From: Jeotgalibacillus sp. R-1-5s-1
Lineage (GTDB): Bacteria; Bacillota; Bacilli; Bacillales; Jeotgalibacillaceae
Direction: 5' to 3'
Assembly (NCBI RefSeq): GCF_004405105.1
Contig: NZ_SORW01000028.1
Location: 202,331-266,330 of the forward strand
Length of the DNA stretch: 64,000 nt
Shown here in pieces: positions 52,683 to 62,731 of this stretch. The translations under genes were made by a program, and so were the position numbers. The notes under the pieces are model-generated. The model was not told the DNA's origin and did not search any database. It was given only the letters and a program-made list of their open reading frames with translations. Each line of letters starts with the position of its first letter. The stretch's first letter is position 1.

Positions 52683-54227
52683 ATGATTCCTTACAAGCAT
52701 GAGCCATTCGTTGATTTTTCCGTGAAGGAAAACAAGAAAGCATTTGAAGAGGGTCTTAAAACGGTTGAAGGTTACTTAGGTCAGGATTATCCGTTAATTA
52801 TTGATGGTCAGAGAGTCGTGACTGAAGATAAAATTGTCTCTTATAACCCGGCTAAGAAAGATGAAGTCATCGGACGGGTATCCAAAGCAAATCAGGAGCT
52901 TGCTGAAAAAGCGATGCAGGCAGCTGAAGAAGCATTCAAATCATGGAGAAAAGTAAAACCTGAAATCCGTGCAGATATTTTGTTCCGTGCTGCTGCCATT
53001 GTGCGCCGCCGCAAACATGAATTCTCAGCATTGCTTGTAAAGGAAGCAGGTAAGCCTTGGAATGAGGCGGATGCTGATACAGCAGAAGCCATTGATTTCC
53101 TTGAATATTATGGCCGTGAAATGCGCGCCATGAAAGACGGCAAGAAAGTGGAAAGCCGTCCTGGTGAGTTTAACCGTTATGATTACATTCCATTAGGAGT
53201 GGGCGTTGTTATCTCTCCATGGAACTTCGCGTTTGCCATTATGGCTGGAACAGCTGTGGCTGCTGTCGTGACAGGGAACACAGTTCTTCTTAAGCCGGCC
53301 TCAACAACACCGGTTGTTGCTGCAAAATTTGTTGAAGTAATGGAGGAAGCAGGCCTTCCTAAAGGTGTTTTGAATTATATTCCTGGAAGCGGAAAAGAAG
53401 TGGGAGACTACCTGGTTGACCACCCGAAAACACGCTTCATCTCTTTCACTGGATCACGTGATGTAGGAACGCGTATTTATGAGCGTGCTGCGAAAGTACA
53501 CCCAGGTCAGATCTGGCTGAAGCGCGTCATTGCTGAAATGGGCGGTAAGGATACAATCGTTGTGGATAAAGACGCAGACCTTGAACTGGCTGCTCAGTCT
53601 ATCGTGAAGTCTGCATTCGGCTTCAGCGGACAGAAATGTTCAGCATGTTCACGTGCCGTTGTGCTTGAAGAAGTTTACGACCAGGTACTTGAGCGCGTAG
53701 TTGAACTGACGAAAGAACTTTCTGTAGGTGAAACGAAGACGCCTGATACATTTATGGGGCCGGTTATTGATCAGGCTGCATTTGATAAAATCATGAGCTA
53801 TATTGAAATCGGGAAAGAAGAAGGCCGTCTCGTTGCAGGCGGAGAAGGCGATGACAAGAAAGGCTATTTCGTGAAGCCGACTGTATTCGCTGATCTTGCA
53901 CCGGACGCGCGTCTGATGCAGGAAGAAATCTTCGGACCGGTTGTTGGATTTACAAAGGCGAAGGATTTTGATCATGCCCTTGAAATCGCAAATAACACTG
54001 AATACGGCCTGACAGGTGCTGTTATTACCAATAACCGCATGAATCAGGAAAAAGCACGTGAAGATTTCCACGTTGGAAACCTTTATTTCAACCGTGGATG
54101 TACAGGTGCGATTGTTGGATACCAGCCATTTGGTGGATTCAACATGTCAGGAACAGACTCAAAAGCGGGTGGCCCTGATTACCTGACGCTTCACATGCAG
54201 GCAAAAACAACTTCAGAAATGCTGTAA
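52683..54227 (+). CDS. rocA: 1-pyrroline-5-carboxylate dehydrogenase
   Basis: 514 residues, aldehyde dehydrogenase superfamily. Catalytic Cys in [14 protein letters not shown], general base Glu in [15 protein letters not shown] site in [13 protein letters not shown] and [11 protein letters not shown]. Oxidises glutamate semialdehyde to glutamate, the last step of proline and arginine/ornithine breakdown. TATAGGAGG precedes ATG 52683. First gene of the arginine block; likely controlled through the two upstream palindromes. Confidence 0.95.
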   Translation: MIPYKHEPFVDFSVKENKKAFEEGLKTVEGYLGQDYPLIIDGQRVVTEDKIVSYNPAKKDEVIGRVSKANQELAEKAMQAAEEAFKSWRKVKPEIRADILFRAAAIVRRRKHEFSALLVKEAGKPWNEADADTAEAIDFLEYYGREMRAMKDGKKVESRPGEFNRYDYIPLGVGVVISPWNFAFAIMAGTAVAAVVTGNTVLLKPASTTPVVAAKFVEVMEEAGLPKGVLNYIPGSGKEVGDYLVDHPKTRFISFTGSRDVGTRIYERAAKVHPGQIWLKRVIAEMGGKDTIVVDKDADLELAAQSIVKSAFGFSGQKCSACSRAVVLEEVYDQVLERVVELTKELSVGETKTPDTFMGPVIDQAAFDKIMSYIEIGKEEGRLVAGGEGDDKKGYFVKPTVFADLAPDARLMQEEIFGPVVGFTKAKDFDHALEIANNTEYGLTGAVITNNRMNQEKAREDFHVGNLYFNRGCTGAIVGYQPFGGFNMSGTDSKAGGPDYLTLHMQAKTTSEML

Positions 54228-54234
54228 AGGATGA

Positions 54235-54315
54235 TGCCGGCCGGCAAGAGATGATAAAGCGGGAGGAATTCCCGTAAAAGGGAAACTGCCTTTTTCCTCT
54301 CTTCCAGCCGGCTCT
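54235..54315 (+). other. Structured spacer between rocA and rocD
   Basis: GCCGGCCGGCAAGAG (about 54237-54251) can pair with CTCTTCCAGCCGGC (about 54299-54312), enclosing a smaller GGGAATTCCC-type fold. There is no T-run, so this is not a clear terminator. Confidence 0.45.
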
Positions 54316-54381
54316 TCTCATATTCAGGAAAGAATCGCTTTGTTATATAATGAAACCAGAACAACTAAAGGAGTGTGCAAC

Positions 54382-55578
54382 ATGGTGACATCAACATCAA
54401 CGTCAATTATTGAAAAAACGGAACGCTTCGGCGCAAATAACTATCATCCACTGCCAATCGTCATCTCAGAGGCTGAAGGGGTATGGGTAAAAGATCCGGA
54501 AGGTAATAAATATATGGATATGCTGAGTGCATACTCGGCTGTTAACCAGGGGCACAGACACCCGAAAATCATCCAGGCGCTGAAGGACCAGGCGGACAAA
54601 GTGACGCTTACTTCCCGTGCATTCCATAATGATCAGCTTGCACCATGGTATGAACTCATCTGCGAATTGTCAGGAAAAGAAATGGCTCTTCCAATGAATA
54701 CCGGAGCTGAAGCGGTTGAAACAGCTGTTAAAACAGCAAGACGCTGGGCTTACGAAGTAAAAGGTGTGGAAAAGGATCGTGCTGAGATTATTGCCTGCCA
54801 CGGGAACTTCCACGGCCGTACCATGACAGCCGTGTCCCTTTCATCAGAAGCGGAATATCAGCGCGGATTTGGTCCTATGCTTCCAGGAATCAAACTTGTA
54901 CCTTACGGAGATCTGGATGCTTTGAAAGAAGCGATCACACCAAATACAGCAGCCTTTTTAATTGAGCCGATCCAGGGGGAAGCTGGAATTGTTTTTCCGC
55001 CAAAAGGTTTCCTGAAAGCAGCGCGTGAGCTGTGTAAAGAGCACAATGTTTTATTTATTGCAGACGAAATCCAGGCCGGTCTTTGCCGTTCAGGAAAAAT
55101 GTTTGCCTGCGAATGGGAAGATGTAGATCCTGATATGTACATTCTCGGCAAAGCACTTGGAGGCGGTGTATTCCCGATTTCTTGTGTTGTGGCAGATAAA
55201 GAAGTACTTGGCGTTTTTAACCCTGGCTCACACGGCTCAACATTCGGTGGTAACCCAATGGCATGTGCCGTATCTATTGCTTCACTGAATGTATTGCGCG
55301 ATGAAAATCTTGCCGACCGCTCACTTGAGCTTGGTACGTACTTCATGGAAGCGCTGCGTAAAATCGATAACCCGATCATCAAAGAAGTGCGTGGAAGCGG
55401 ACTGTTTATCGGGATGGAATTGAATGAACCTGCACGTAAATATTGTGAGGAATTAAAGCAGCAGGGACTGCTTTGCAAAGAGACGCATGATACGGTGATC
55501 CGATTTGCACCGCCGCTTGTGATTTCTAAAGAAGAACTGGATTGGGCGATCGAAAAAATCACAGCTGTTCTTTCCTAA
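54382..55578 (+). CDS. rocD: Ornithine aminotransferase
   Basis: 398 residues, class III aminotransferase. PLP lysine in [13 protein letters not shown], Asp in [14 protein letters not shown], and the ornithine-specific [11 protein letters not shown] near the start. Converts ornithine and 2-oxoglutarate to glutamate semialdehyde and glutamate, feeding rocA. ATG 54382 with AAAGGAGTG upstream. Lies between rocA and the glutamate dehydrogenase gene. Confidence 0.95.
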   Translation: MVTSTSTSIIEKTERFGANNYHPLPIVISEAEGVWVKDPEGNKYMDMLSAYSAVNQGHRHPKIIQALKDQADKVTLTSRAFHNDQLAPWYELICELSGKEMALPMNTGAEAVETAVKTARRWAYEVKGVEKDRAEIIACHGNFHGRTMTAVSLSSEAEYQRGFGPMLPGIKLVPYGDLDALKEAITPNTAAFLIEPIQGEAGIVFPPKGFLKAARELCKEHNVLFIADEIQAGLCRSGKMFACEWEDVDPDMYILGKALGGGVFPISCVVADKEVLGVFNPGSHGSTFGGNPMACAVSIASLNVLRDENLADRSLELGTYFMEALRKIDNPIIKEVRGSGLFIGMELNEPARKYCEELKQQGLLCKETHDTVIRFAPPLVISKEELDWAIEKITAVLS

Positions 55579-55669
55579 CTTTCTTCTTAAAATCATCGTC
55601 TAATGAGTTGGGTTATGTTACAATTATGCCGATTCACACTAATTGAAATAAAAGAGGCGAACAATAATC

Positions 55670-56914
55670 ATGGCAGAAAATTTGAATCTCTTTACGTCTA
55701 CGCAAGAGGTTATTCACGAAGCACTGACTAAAATGGGGTATGATGACGCTGTTTACGAATTAATGAAAGAGCCAATGCGTCTTCTGACTGTACGTATGCC
55801 TGTCAGAATGGATGACGGAAGTACACGTGTTTTCACGGGTTACCGTGCACAGCACAACGATTCTGTCGGACCGACTAAAGGTGGAGTACGTTTTCATCCG
55901 GATGTGGATGAAGAGGAAGTAAAAGCACTTTCAATGTGGATGACATTAAAATGTGGAATCGTTGACCTCCCTTACGGTGGAGGGAAAGGCGGTATCATTT
56001 GTGATCCGAGAACAATGTCAATGGGAGAGCTTGAACGCCTGAGCCGTGCCTATGTGCGCGCGATCAGTCAGATTGTAGGACCTACAAAGGACATACCTGC
56101 GCCTGACGTGTATACAAACTCTCAGATTATGGCTTGGATGATGGATGAATACAGCCGTATTGATGAATTTAACAACCCTGGATTTATTACAGGGAAGCCA
56201 ATCGTTCTTGGTGGATCCCAGGGGCGTGAAAAAGCGACTGCCCAGGGTGTAACCATCTGTATTGAACAGGCTGCTAAAAAACGAGGTATTGATATTAAAG
56301 GCGCGCGTGTTGTTGTGCAGGGTTTTGGTAATGCAGGAAGCTTCCTTGCGAAATTCATGCATGATGCAGGCGCTAAAGTCATTGCGATTTCAGATGCACA
56401 TGGCGCCATTCATGATCCGGACGGTCTTGATATCGATTATCTACTTGACCGCCGCGACAGTTTTGGTACCGTCACAACATTATTTGAAAACACGCTGACA
56501 AACAATGAACTGCTTGAAATTGAATGTGATATTCTCGTTCCTGCAGCCGTATCTAATCAGATCACGTCTCAAAACGTTGATAACATCAAAGCAAGCATCA
56601 TAGTAGAAGCAGCAAATGGACCAACAACCATCGAAGCAACTAACCGCCTTAATGAGCGGGGTGTCCTTCTTGTACCTGACGTTCTGGCAAGTGCCGGCGG
56701 TGTTACCGTATCTTATTTCGAATGGGTACAAAACAACCAGGGCTACTACTGGACAGAAGAAGAAGTTAACGAGAAGCTCGAAAAGAAACTCGTTGACGCC
56801 TTTAACCAGGTATACGACCTCGCCCAAAGCAGACGCGTCAACATGCGCCTCGCAGCCTACATGGTCGGCGTAAGAAAATCAGCCGAAGCCAGCCGATTCA
56901 GAGGCTGGGTATAA
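55670..56914 (+). CDS. NAD-dependent glutamate dehydrogenase (RocG/GudB type)
   Basis: 414 residues. Catalytic Lys in GGGKGGIICDP with MWMTLKCGIVDLPYGGGKGG, Asp in KDIPAPDVYT and the NAD loop VVQGFGNAGSFLAKF. Uses glutamate to make 2-oxoglutarate and ammonia, completing arginine/proline breakdown. Family length is typical and no direct repeat insertion as in inactive B. subtilis GudB was seen. Whether it is rocG or gudB cannot be decided. AGAGGCG lies upstream of ATG 55670. Copy J of the dispersed repeat follows. Confidence 0.94.
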   Translation: MAENLNLFTSTQEVIHEALTKMGYDDAVYELMKEPMRLLTVRMPVRMDDGSTRVFTGYRAQHNDSVGPTKGGVRFHPDVDEEEVKALSMWMTLKCGIVDLPYGGGKGGIICDPRTMSMGELERLSRAYVRAISQIVGPTKDIPAPDVYTNSQIMAWMMDEYSRIDEFNNPGFITGKPIVLGGSQGREKATAQGVTICIEQAAKKRGIDIKGARVVVQGFGNAGSFLAKFMHDAGAKVIAISDAHGAIHDPDGLDIDYLLDRRDSFGTVTTLFENTLTNNELLEIECDILVPAAVSNQITSQNVDNIKASIIVEAANGPTTIEATNRLNERGVLLVPDVLASAGGVTVSYFEWVQNNQGYYWTEEEVNEKLEKKLVDAFNQVYDLAQSRRVNMRLAAYMVGVRKSAEASRFRGWV

Positions 56915-56924
56915 AGAAAAGCGA

Positions 56925-57075
56925 AACCGGGCGTTTAGGGACGTACAAACTGGACTGTCCTCGACGAAGATAAAGGAAACACGGCGAACGAAGAGAGCCG
57001 ATGTTGACTTATCGAACGAGAGGACGGGAAGTTTGCTAGTCCCTGCCCGGTGTAGCTGGACACAAAGAAAAGCGG
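56925..57075. repeat. Second module of the dispersed repeat, copy J
   Basis: TTTAGGGACGTACAAACTGG, GATAAAGGAAACACGGCGAA, GATGTTGACTTATCG and GGGAAGTTTGCTAGTCCCTG match the internal module of copy E in reverse. GTCCTC here pairs with GAGGAC where copy E has GGGGCC with GGCCCC. Confidence 0.88.
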
Positions 57076-57120
57076 AAGTTCGCGTTTAGCTGCGTATGCG
57101 GTGGACTGACCCCAACAATC

Positions 57121-57160
57121 AAAACACCTCAAAATCGATTTCGATTTTGAGGTGTTTTTT
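57121..57160. terminator. Bidirectional terminator before yuzA
   Basis: AAAACACCTCAAAATCGA pairs with TCGATTTTGAGGTGTTTT around a two-base loop. Confidence 0.9.
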
Positions 57161-57179
57161 GTACAATGTGACTGCCTGA

Positions 57180-57419
57180 TTATCGTACAGGTTCCGGTTC
57201 GCGTTCTGTACGGATCACACGTTCATCATCCGTTTTGAACAGAAGGCCAAGGTTGATCAGACCGGCGATTCCGACCAGGCCGTAAATCACCCGTGAAATA
57301 GCTGAGTCCTGTCCCCCGAAAAGGGCCGCTACTGCATCAAATTGGAAGAATCCGATAAGTCCCCAGTTTAAAGCACCGATAATCGTCAACACTAATGCAA
57401 TTCGCTGAATGGCACTCAT
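57180..57419 (-). CDS. yuzA: YuzA, DUF378 membrane protein
   Basis: 79 residues with two helices; DUF378 motif IGALNWGLIGFFQFD and ARVIYGLVGIAGL-like second helix. AGGAGG precedes ATG 57419. Function unknown. Located beside yugJ as in B. subtilis. Confidence 0.87.
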   Translation of the reverse strand: MSAIQRIALVLTIIGALNWGLIGFFQFDAVAALFGGQDSAISRVIYGLVGIAGLINLGLLFKTDDERVIRTEREPEPVR

Positions 57420-57590
57420 TTTAACGCCTCCTTTTTATCAGGGTCGTTTGTAGTTTGTCCTGAGCGGGTAAGAATATTCGCGAGCATCTTCTTTGCATTC
57501 ATTGTATGAATAGATGATAATATTGGATGGAAAAAGGAAATGTGACGAGCAGTAATGCTGTTTGTACAAATGTTTTAGGAGGCGGAATTG

Positions 57591-58754
57591 ATGGAAACAT
57601 TTACGTTTTATAACCCGACAAAACTGATCTTTGGTAAAGACCAGGTGGAGCAATTAAAAGAACAGGTTCCGCAATATGGCAATAAAGTGCTTCTCGTTTA
57701 TGGCGGAGGGAGCATTAAGAGAAATGGATTATATGATCAGGTGACAGGCCTGCTTAAGGAAATCGGAGCTGAGGTTCATGAATTATCAGGTGTTGAACCG
57801 AACCCGCGCTTAACGACTGCAGAAAAAGGAATCAAGATTTGTAAGGATGAAGGAATTGAATTCATTTTAGCAGTAGGAGGCGGAAGTGTTATTGACTGCA
57901 CGAAGCTGATTGCTGCTGGTGCAAAATATGATGGAGAAGCTTGGGATCTCGTAACGAAAAAGGCTTTTGCTAAAGAAGCGCTGCCATTCGGTACAGTTTT
58001 AACGCTTGCGGCAACAGGTTCTGAAATGAACGCAGGATCCGTTATTACAAATGCTGAAACGCAGGAAAAATACGGCTGGGGAAGCCCTGTAACATTCCCG
58101 AAATTCTCTATTCTTGATCCTCAAAATACATTTACTGTACCACAGGATCAGACGATTTATGGAATTGTGGATATGATGTCTCATCTATTCGAGCAGTACT
58201 ACCACAACACAAAAAATACGCCTGTGCAGGATCAACTGATCGAGGGTGTACTTCGTACAGTCATTGAAACGGCTCCAAAGCTTGTCAATGATCTTGAAAA
58301 TTACGAGCTGCGTGAAACAATCCTTTACTGTGGTACACTTGCGCTGAATGGAATGCTTCAGATGGGCTACAGAGGAGACTGGGCTTCTCACAACATTGAG
58401 CATGCGGTATCTGCTGTGTATGACATTCCTCATGCCGGCGGTCTGGCAATTCTGTTCCCTAACTGGATGAAGCATAACCTTGAAGTCAACGAAGCACGTT
58501 TTGCTCAAATGGCAGTTCGTGTATTCGGCGTTGATCCTGAAGGTAAATCCGATCGTCAAATCGGAGAAGAAGGGATCGAGCGTCTGCGTCAGTTCTGGAC
58601 TGAAATCGGTGCACCGTCGACACTTGCTGATTACGAAATCGGAGATGACAAAATCGACGTCATGGCTGATAAAGCAATGATAAACGGCGAATTCGGTAAC
58701 TTCAAAAAGCTTAACAAAGAAGATGTCGTTCAGATTCTGACAGCATCACTATAA
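57591..58754 (+). CDS. yugJ: Iron-containing alcohol dehydrogenase, NADH-dependent (YugJ/BdhA-like)
   Basis: 387 residues. Nucleotide loop [11 protein letters not shown]; metal ligands Asp in [13 protein letters not shown] and His in [18 protein letters not shown] are intact. Reduces aldehydes such as butanal with NAD(P)H. ATG 57591 with GGAGGCGG upstream is chosen over TTG 57588. Ends with a long terminator. Confidence 0.93.
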   Translation: METFTFYNPTKLIFGKDQVEQLKEQVPQYGNKVLLVYGGGSIKRNGLYDQVTGLLKEIGAEVHELSGVEPNPRLTTAEKGIKICKDEGIEFILAVGGGSVIDCTKLIAAGAKYDGEAWDLVTKKAFAKEALPFGTVLTLAATGSEMNAGSVITNAETQEKYGWGSPVTFPKFSILDPQNTFTVPQDQTIYGIVDMMSHLFEQYYHNTKNTPVQDQLIEGVLRTVIETAPKLVNDLENYELRETILYCGTLALNGMLQMGYRGDWASHNIEHAVSAVYDIPHAGGLAILFPNWMKHNLEVNEARFAQMAVRVFGVDPEGKSDRQIGEEGIERLRQFWTEIGAPSTLADYEIGDDKIDVMADKAMINGEFGNFKKLNKEDVVQILTASL

Positions 58755-58807
58755 AACCAACGTAATGATTAAGCGGGTGAAGATAGAAAATCTCACCGGA
58801 CGTTTTC

Positions 58808-58849
58808 AAAAAAGAGGGTATTTCACTTTAAAGTGATACCCTCTTTTTT
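58808..58849 (+). terminator. Intrinsic terminator after yugJ
   Basis: AAAAAAGAGGGTAT pairs with ATACCCTCTTTTTT, closing over TTCACTTTAAAGTG. Confidence 0.92.
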
Positions 58850-58964
58850 ATACGTGTGGATATTTTTCAATTGTATCCGTTTACATACGGGACCTTTCTT
58901 GATAATCAAAACAACATCATATAAAGTGTAAACAGATAACTACAAAAAACGGAGGATAAACGAT

Positions 58965-60314
58965 ATGACTTCAATTCGTTTTGATTACTCAAACGCGCTG
59001 GATTTTTTCGGCGAACATGAATTAACGTATTTACAGGATACAGTGAAACAGGCTCACCACACTCTTCATGAAGGAACGGGTGCAGGAAGTGACTTTTTAG
59101 GATGGATTGACCTTCCGGTTAACTATGATAAAGAGGAATTTGCCCGCATTCAAAAGTCTGCTGAAAAAATCCGCAAGGACTCTGACGTTCTTTTAGTCGT
59201 TGGAATCGGCGGTTCATACCTTGGAGCACGTGCCGCACTGGAAATGCTGAACCACAGCTTTTACAATGCACTGTCTAAAGAGCAGCGTAAATCTCCACAA
59301 GTGCTATTTGTAGGAAACAATATCAGCTCCACTTATATGAGAGATCTGATGGACCTGCTTGAAGGGAAGGATTTCTCCATTAACGTCATTTCGAAATCTG
59401 GCACGACGACAGAACCTGCAATCGCGTTCCGTATCTTCAGAAAGCTGCTTGAAGAAAAGTACGGAAAAGAAGAAGCGAAGTCACGTATTTATGCGACAAC
59501 GGATAAAGCAAAGGGCGCACTGAAAACATTAGCTTCTGAAGAGGGTTTTGAAACATTTGTTGTACCTGATGATGTGGGTGGACGTTACTCTGTACTGACT
59601 GCAGTAGGTCTTCTGCCAATTGCAGCAGCCGGCATTGATATTGAAGCGATGATGAAAGGTGCGGCAGATGCACGTGAAGAATACAGTTCTTCAGAGCTTT
59701 CTGAAAACGGGGCTTATCAGTATGCAGCGATTCGTAACATCCTTTATAACAAAGGGAAAACAATCGAGATGCTCATTAACTATGAGCCAGGTCTTCAGTA
59801 TTTCAATGAGTGGTGGAAGCAGCTGTTTGGTGAAAGTGAAGGAAAAGACTTAAAAGGTATTTTCCCTGCATCAGCCAACTTCTCAACAGACCTGCACTCT
59901 CTTGGACAGTACGTTCAGGAAGGTAGACGCGATCTGTTTGAAACTGTTGTGAAAGTTGCAAAGTCACGTCACGAGTTAACGATTGAAGAAGCGGACAGCG
60001 ACCTTGACGGACTGAACTATCTCGCGGGTGAGACGGTTGATTTTGTAAACAATAAAGCATTCCAGGGAACACTGCTTGCTCATAATGACGGAGGTGTACC
60101 GAACCTGATTGTGGAAATCGATGAAATGGATGCCTACAATTTTGGTTACCTTGTGTATTTCTTTGAAAAAGCATGTGCGATGAGCGGTTATCTGCTTGGC
60201 GTAAATCCATTTGATCAGCCTGGTGTAGAAGCATACAAAGTCAACATGTTTGCGCTTCTTGGTAAGCCTGGGTTTGAAGAGAAAAAAGCTGAGTTGGAGA
60301 AGCGTTTGAAATAA
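58965..60314 (+). CDS. pgi: Glucose-6-phosphate isomerase
   Basis: 449 residues. Phosphate-binding SKSGTTTEP, catalytic Glu and His in the [31 protein letters not shown] region, and C-terminal Lys in [14 protein letters not shown]. Interconverts glucose-6-phosphate and fructose-6-phosphate. CGGAGG precedes ATG 58965. Monocistronic; terminator follows. Confidence 0.96.
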   Translation: MTSIRFDYSNALDFFGEHELTYLQDTVKQAHHTLHEGTGAGSDFLGWIDLPVNYDKEEFARIQKSAEKIRKDSDVLLVVGIGGSYLGARAALEMLNHSFYNALSKEQRKSPQVLFVGNNISSTYMRDLMDLLEGKDFSINVISKSGTTTEPAIAFRIFRKLLEEKYGKEEAKSRIYATTDKAKGALKTLASEEGFETFVVPDDVGGRYSVLTAVGLLPIAAAGIDIEAMMKGAADAREEYSSSELSENGAYQYAAIRNILYNKGKTIEMLINYEPGLQYFNEWWKQLFGESEGKDLKGIFPASANFSTDLHSLGQYVQEGRRDLFETVVKVAKSRHELTIEEADSDLDGLNYLAGETVDFVNNKAFQGTLLAHNDGGVPNLIVEIDEMDAYNFGYLVYFFEKACAMSGYLLGVNPFDQPGVEAYKVNMFALLGKPGFEEKKAELEKRLK

Positions 60315-60330
60315 TTTCCTATGTAAAATC

Positions 60331-60368
60331 GTGCCGGGCACATCTTACACTCCGTGCCCGGCACTTTT
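60331..60368 (+). terminator. Intrinsic terminator after pgi
   Basis: GTGCCGGGCA pairs with TGCCCGGCAC, followed by TTTT. Confidence 0.88.
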
Positions 60369-60427
60369 GGATTTTTTTAAGAAACGCAATCAAATGTAAT
60401 CAAGATAGAATGAACATCCTGACAATA

Positions 60428-60452
60428 AGCTGACTTCGGTCAGTTTTTTTGT
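60428..60452 (+). terminator. Second, UUCG-capped terminator before yugN
   Basis: CTGACTTCGGTCAG followed by TTTTTTT. No gene lies between it and the pgi terminator 60 bases upstream. Confidence 0.8.
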
Positions 60453-60536
60453 TTTTTCAAAGGAAAGTACTCAGAGTGGTGGTGTTACATGAATCGGGGG
60501 ATGCGGGGTAAGCTAGGTTAAAAAGGAGTGGTTGCT

Positions 60537-60938
60537 GTGCATGCTTATTCATCTGATCTTGAAGGGAAAGTTTTTCCATTGTATTTACTTGAAGAAAAAT
60601 TAAAGCCTGAAGGATTCGCTATTGGTGGCGGATGGGATTATGATCATGGAAGCTTTGATTATCCCTTGGAGCTTGAAGGTACTTATGTTCATTTAAGGCT
60701 TCCTTTTAAGCCGGTTTCAGGAGAGTTGGACAGACAGGAGGCGTATGTGGAATTCAGGCAGCCTTTTCTGCTTGCCCATCAGTACCAGGATGATGTTGAT
60801 ATTGAGGCTTCTTCAGGAAATATCCAGGCTTCATTTAATCAGTTTCAGTCACCGGTTGATGAGGATGCAACGCTCTCTTCTGCTTATGTAGCTGAAGGAG
60901 AGCGTATTTTGAGAAGAGTGGAGGATATTCTTTCTTAA
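60537..60938 (+). CDS. yugN: YugN family protein
   Basis: 133 residues; YugN-like domain with GFAIGGGWDYDHGSFDYPL and YVEFRQPFLLAHQYQDDVD. GTG 60537 is chosen with AAAGGAG nine bases upstream. Uncharacterised soluble protein, expected beside yugO. Its stop overlaps the opposing yugO gene by four bases. Confidence 0.87.
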   Translation: MHAYSSDLEGKVFPLYLLEEKLKPEGFAIGGGWDYDHGSFDYPLELEGTYVHLRLPFKPVSGELDRQEAYVEFRQPFLLAHQYQDDVDIEASSGNIQASFNQFQSPVDEDATLSSAYVAEGERILRRVEDILS

Positions 60939-61681
60939 TGATCCCTTACTTCCATGACTAGGGCGTTCCCAAGTACTTGTTTTGACTCAATCAGTTTATC
61001 TGCTCCTGCTGTCAGTGCGTGATCTGATAAATGACCGGAAACGAGCTCGGCAATGCACAAGGCGGATGGGTTCATTCTTTTTGCTGATAATATCGTTAAA
61101 ATCGTCTGTGCATCAGCCGCTTCCTCATTTAAATGCTGGTCAGCCGTAATGACAACTGATTTCGCGAATGGCATTCCTGCCCGTTCTAATACGCCGGGTG
61201 AATGGGGAACACCATGGATAAATCTTACATGCGACAGGTGAAGCAGAGGGTGTACGGATAACGAAAAGTCGATTAACACGATGGGCTGATTGCCTAATTG
61301 ATCAATTAAATAATAGGATCGTGCATTCCACCCTATTATGATCGTGTGGTTTGTGCAGTTTGTTTTGAGTGAACCTGATTCGACCTTTGTCTGCCTGTTC
61401 AGCATAAAGGAAGCGGCAGTAAAGAAATAGGCAGAGATCAGTCCTGCGCCTATCAACATTGTGAAGACAGCAAGCATTCTCCCGGGTGCAGAGGAAGGGA
61501 CCAGGTCTCCGTACCCGACTGTTGAAATTGTAATGAAAACCCACCAGAATCCGTCCGTAACTGTTGGGAATGTTTCAGGCTCGATTAAATGAATGATGGA
61601 ACCTGAAGCTGCAACGAGCAGGATGACGGCTGTCAGTAAGAATAACCATCTTGGCAATCTGCCGATCTCAGGAATGTGCAA
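60935..61681 (-). CDS. yugO: YugO-like potassium channel with RCK domain
   Basis: 248 residues: two helices flanking the selectivity filter TISTVGYGD, then a cytoplasmic TrkA-N-like domain with the degenerate loop IIIGWNARS. YugO in B. subtilis is a K+ channel active in biofilm electrical signalling. This protein is shorter than B. subtilis YugO, lacking the C-terminal third. TTG 61681 with GAGGTG is chosen over GTG 61690, which is within the site. Convergent with yugN. Confidence 0.88.
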   Translation of the reverse strand: MHIPEIGRLPRWLFLLTAVILLVAASGSIIHLIEPETFPTVTDGFWWVFITISTVGYGDLVPSSAPGRMLAVFTMLIGAGLISAYFFTAASFMLNRQTKVESGSLKTNCTNHTIIIGWNARSYYLIDQLGNQPIVLIDFSLSVHPLLHLSHVRFIHGVPHSPGVLERAGMPFAKSVVITADQHLNEEAADAQTILTILSAKRMNPSALCIAELVSGHLSDHALTAGADKLIESKQVLGNALVMEVRDH

Positions 61682-61737
61682 CTTAATCACCTCATGTCCA
61701 GTATGGCCCGGAAGGTGAAAAAACTTTCAATTAATAC

Positions 61738-61766
61738 TTGAAAGGCTGGAGGCAGAGCGGTAAAAT
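61738..61766 (+). promoter_or_regulatory. Promoter of the tRNA-Ala gene
   Basis: TTGAAA (61738-61743), 17-base spacer, TAAAAT (61761-61766), followed after about 12 bases by the tRNA. Confidence 0.6.
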
Positions 61767-61778
61767 AAAAAATGTCGC

Positions 61779-61850
61779 GGGGCTATAGTTCAGCGGGAGA
61801 ATGCTTCGCTGGCAGCGAAGAGGTCAGGGGTTCGAATCCCCTTAGCTCCA
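61779..61850 (+). tRNA. tRNA-Ala, anticodon GGC
   Basis: 72 bases. Acceptor GGGGCTA pairs with TAGCTCC, including the alanine identity pair G3-U70; anticodon loop CTGGCAG carries GGC; T arm AGGGGTTCGAATCCCCT. Discriminator A73 is present but CCA is not encoded. In B. subtilis a tRNA-Ala gene lies at the same place beside yugO. Confidence 0.95.
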
Positions 61851-61884
61851 TACCCGACTCAGCATTGGTGTCTGAGGATTTTCA

Positions 61885-61928
61885 ATACAAAAAAGGCTTC
61901 GGGGGATTCCCTGAAGCCTTTTTTGTAT
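61885..61928. terminator. Bidirectional terminator of tRNA-Ala and the MgtC-like gene
   Basis: ATACAAAAAAGGCTTC pairs perfectly with GAAGCCTTTTTTGTAT around twelve bases. Confidence 0.92.
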
Positions 61929-61945
61929 GTGATAGTTATGTTTGT

Positions 61946-62635
61946 TTATCTGGTCTCAATCTCAGCACCTGCTACATGCTCGAGTGCAACGATGTATTCA
62001 TATAATTCAGTAACTGTACTTTTACTCGAAATAGCGGCGTGTAATTCAATCATGTGAAGGTGATCACGTGTATCCTTCAGTCTAATCTGATCAATTTTAA
62101 CGTGATGCTGTCTCAAAGCTTCAAGAATTTGTTTTCCTTTAGAAGCATCATTGAGCATAACTTTCAGATAGATTTCTCTTTCCCTGAATCTCGCCGGCCC
62201 TGTCCATTTGAAGATAACAGGAAGAAATTCCACGCTGATGATAATCAGGATCACGCCGAGAATTGCCTCGATGAAAAATCCGGCACCAACGGCAATGCCT
62301 ACTCCGGCAGCGCCCCAAATAATAGCGGCAGTCGTTAGCCCTGAAATTGTATCATTGCCTTTGTGGAGAATAACGCCTGCTCCGAGAAAACCGATACCTG
62401 AGACGATCTGCGCCGCAAGTCTTAGTGGATCCATTGTAATATTTACGTCCGGGTCACCGCTGAATGTATAGGCGGATTCAATGGAAACGATCGTCAGTAA
62501 ACAGCTTACAATTGATATGACCAACGATGTTTTCATGCCGACCGGTTTTCTTTTTAATTCCCGTTCAATCCCGATCACGAGTCCGAGTATAGCAGTGAGT
62601 CCAAGCTTTACGAAGATCAGTTCATCATATACCAC
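61946..62635 (-). CDS. MgtC/SapB-family membrane protein
   Basis: 229 residues: four or five N-terminal helices with GLVIGIERELKRKPVGMKTS and VSGIGFLGAGVILHKG, the MgtC signature, then a cytoplasmic ACT-like domain (HVKIDQIRLKDTRDHLHMIE). Virulence and Mg2+-linked in pathogens; in Bacilli probably membrane potential or Mg2+ homeostasis. GTG 62635 has AGGAGG upstream. Convergent with the tRNA. Confidence 0.88.
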   Translation of the reverse strand: MVYDELIFVKLGLTAILGLVIGIERELKRKPVGMKTSLVISIVSCLLTIVSIESAYTFSGDPDVNITMDPLRLAAQIVSGIGFLGAGVILHKGNDTISGLTTAAIIWGAAGVGIAVGAGFFIEAILGVILIIISVEFLPVIFKWTGPARFREREIYLKVMLNDASKGKQILEALRQHHVKIDQIRLKDTRDHLHMIELHAAISSKSTVTELYEYIVALEHVAGAEIETR

Positions 62636-62731
62636 AGGACATTCCTCCTTTTCTGATAGAAACGGGAATGAAATCAGCGTAATATAAGTTATGTCTTACT
62701 ATTATTATAACTCGTCAAAGGAGATTTCACT

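Noticed and set aside
54903..55562. 219-codon minus-strand frame inside rocD
   Set aside because: Antisense shadow of a well-conserved gene; Ser/Pro/Ile-rich with no start signal.
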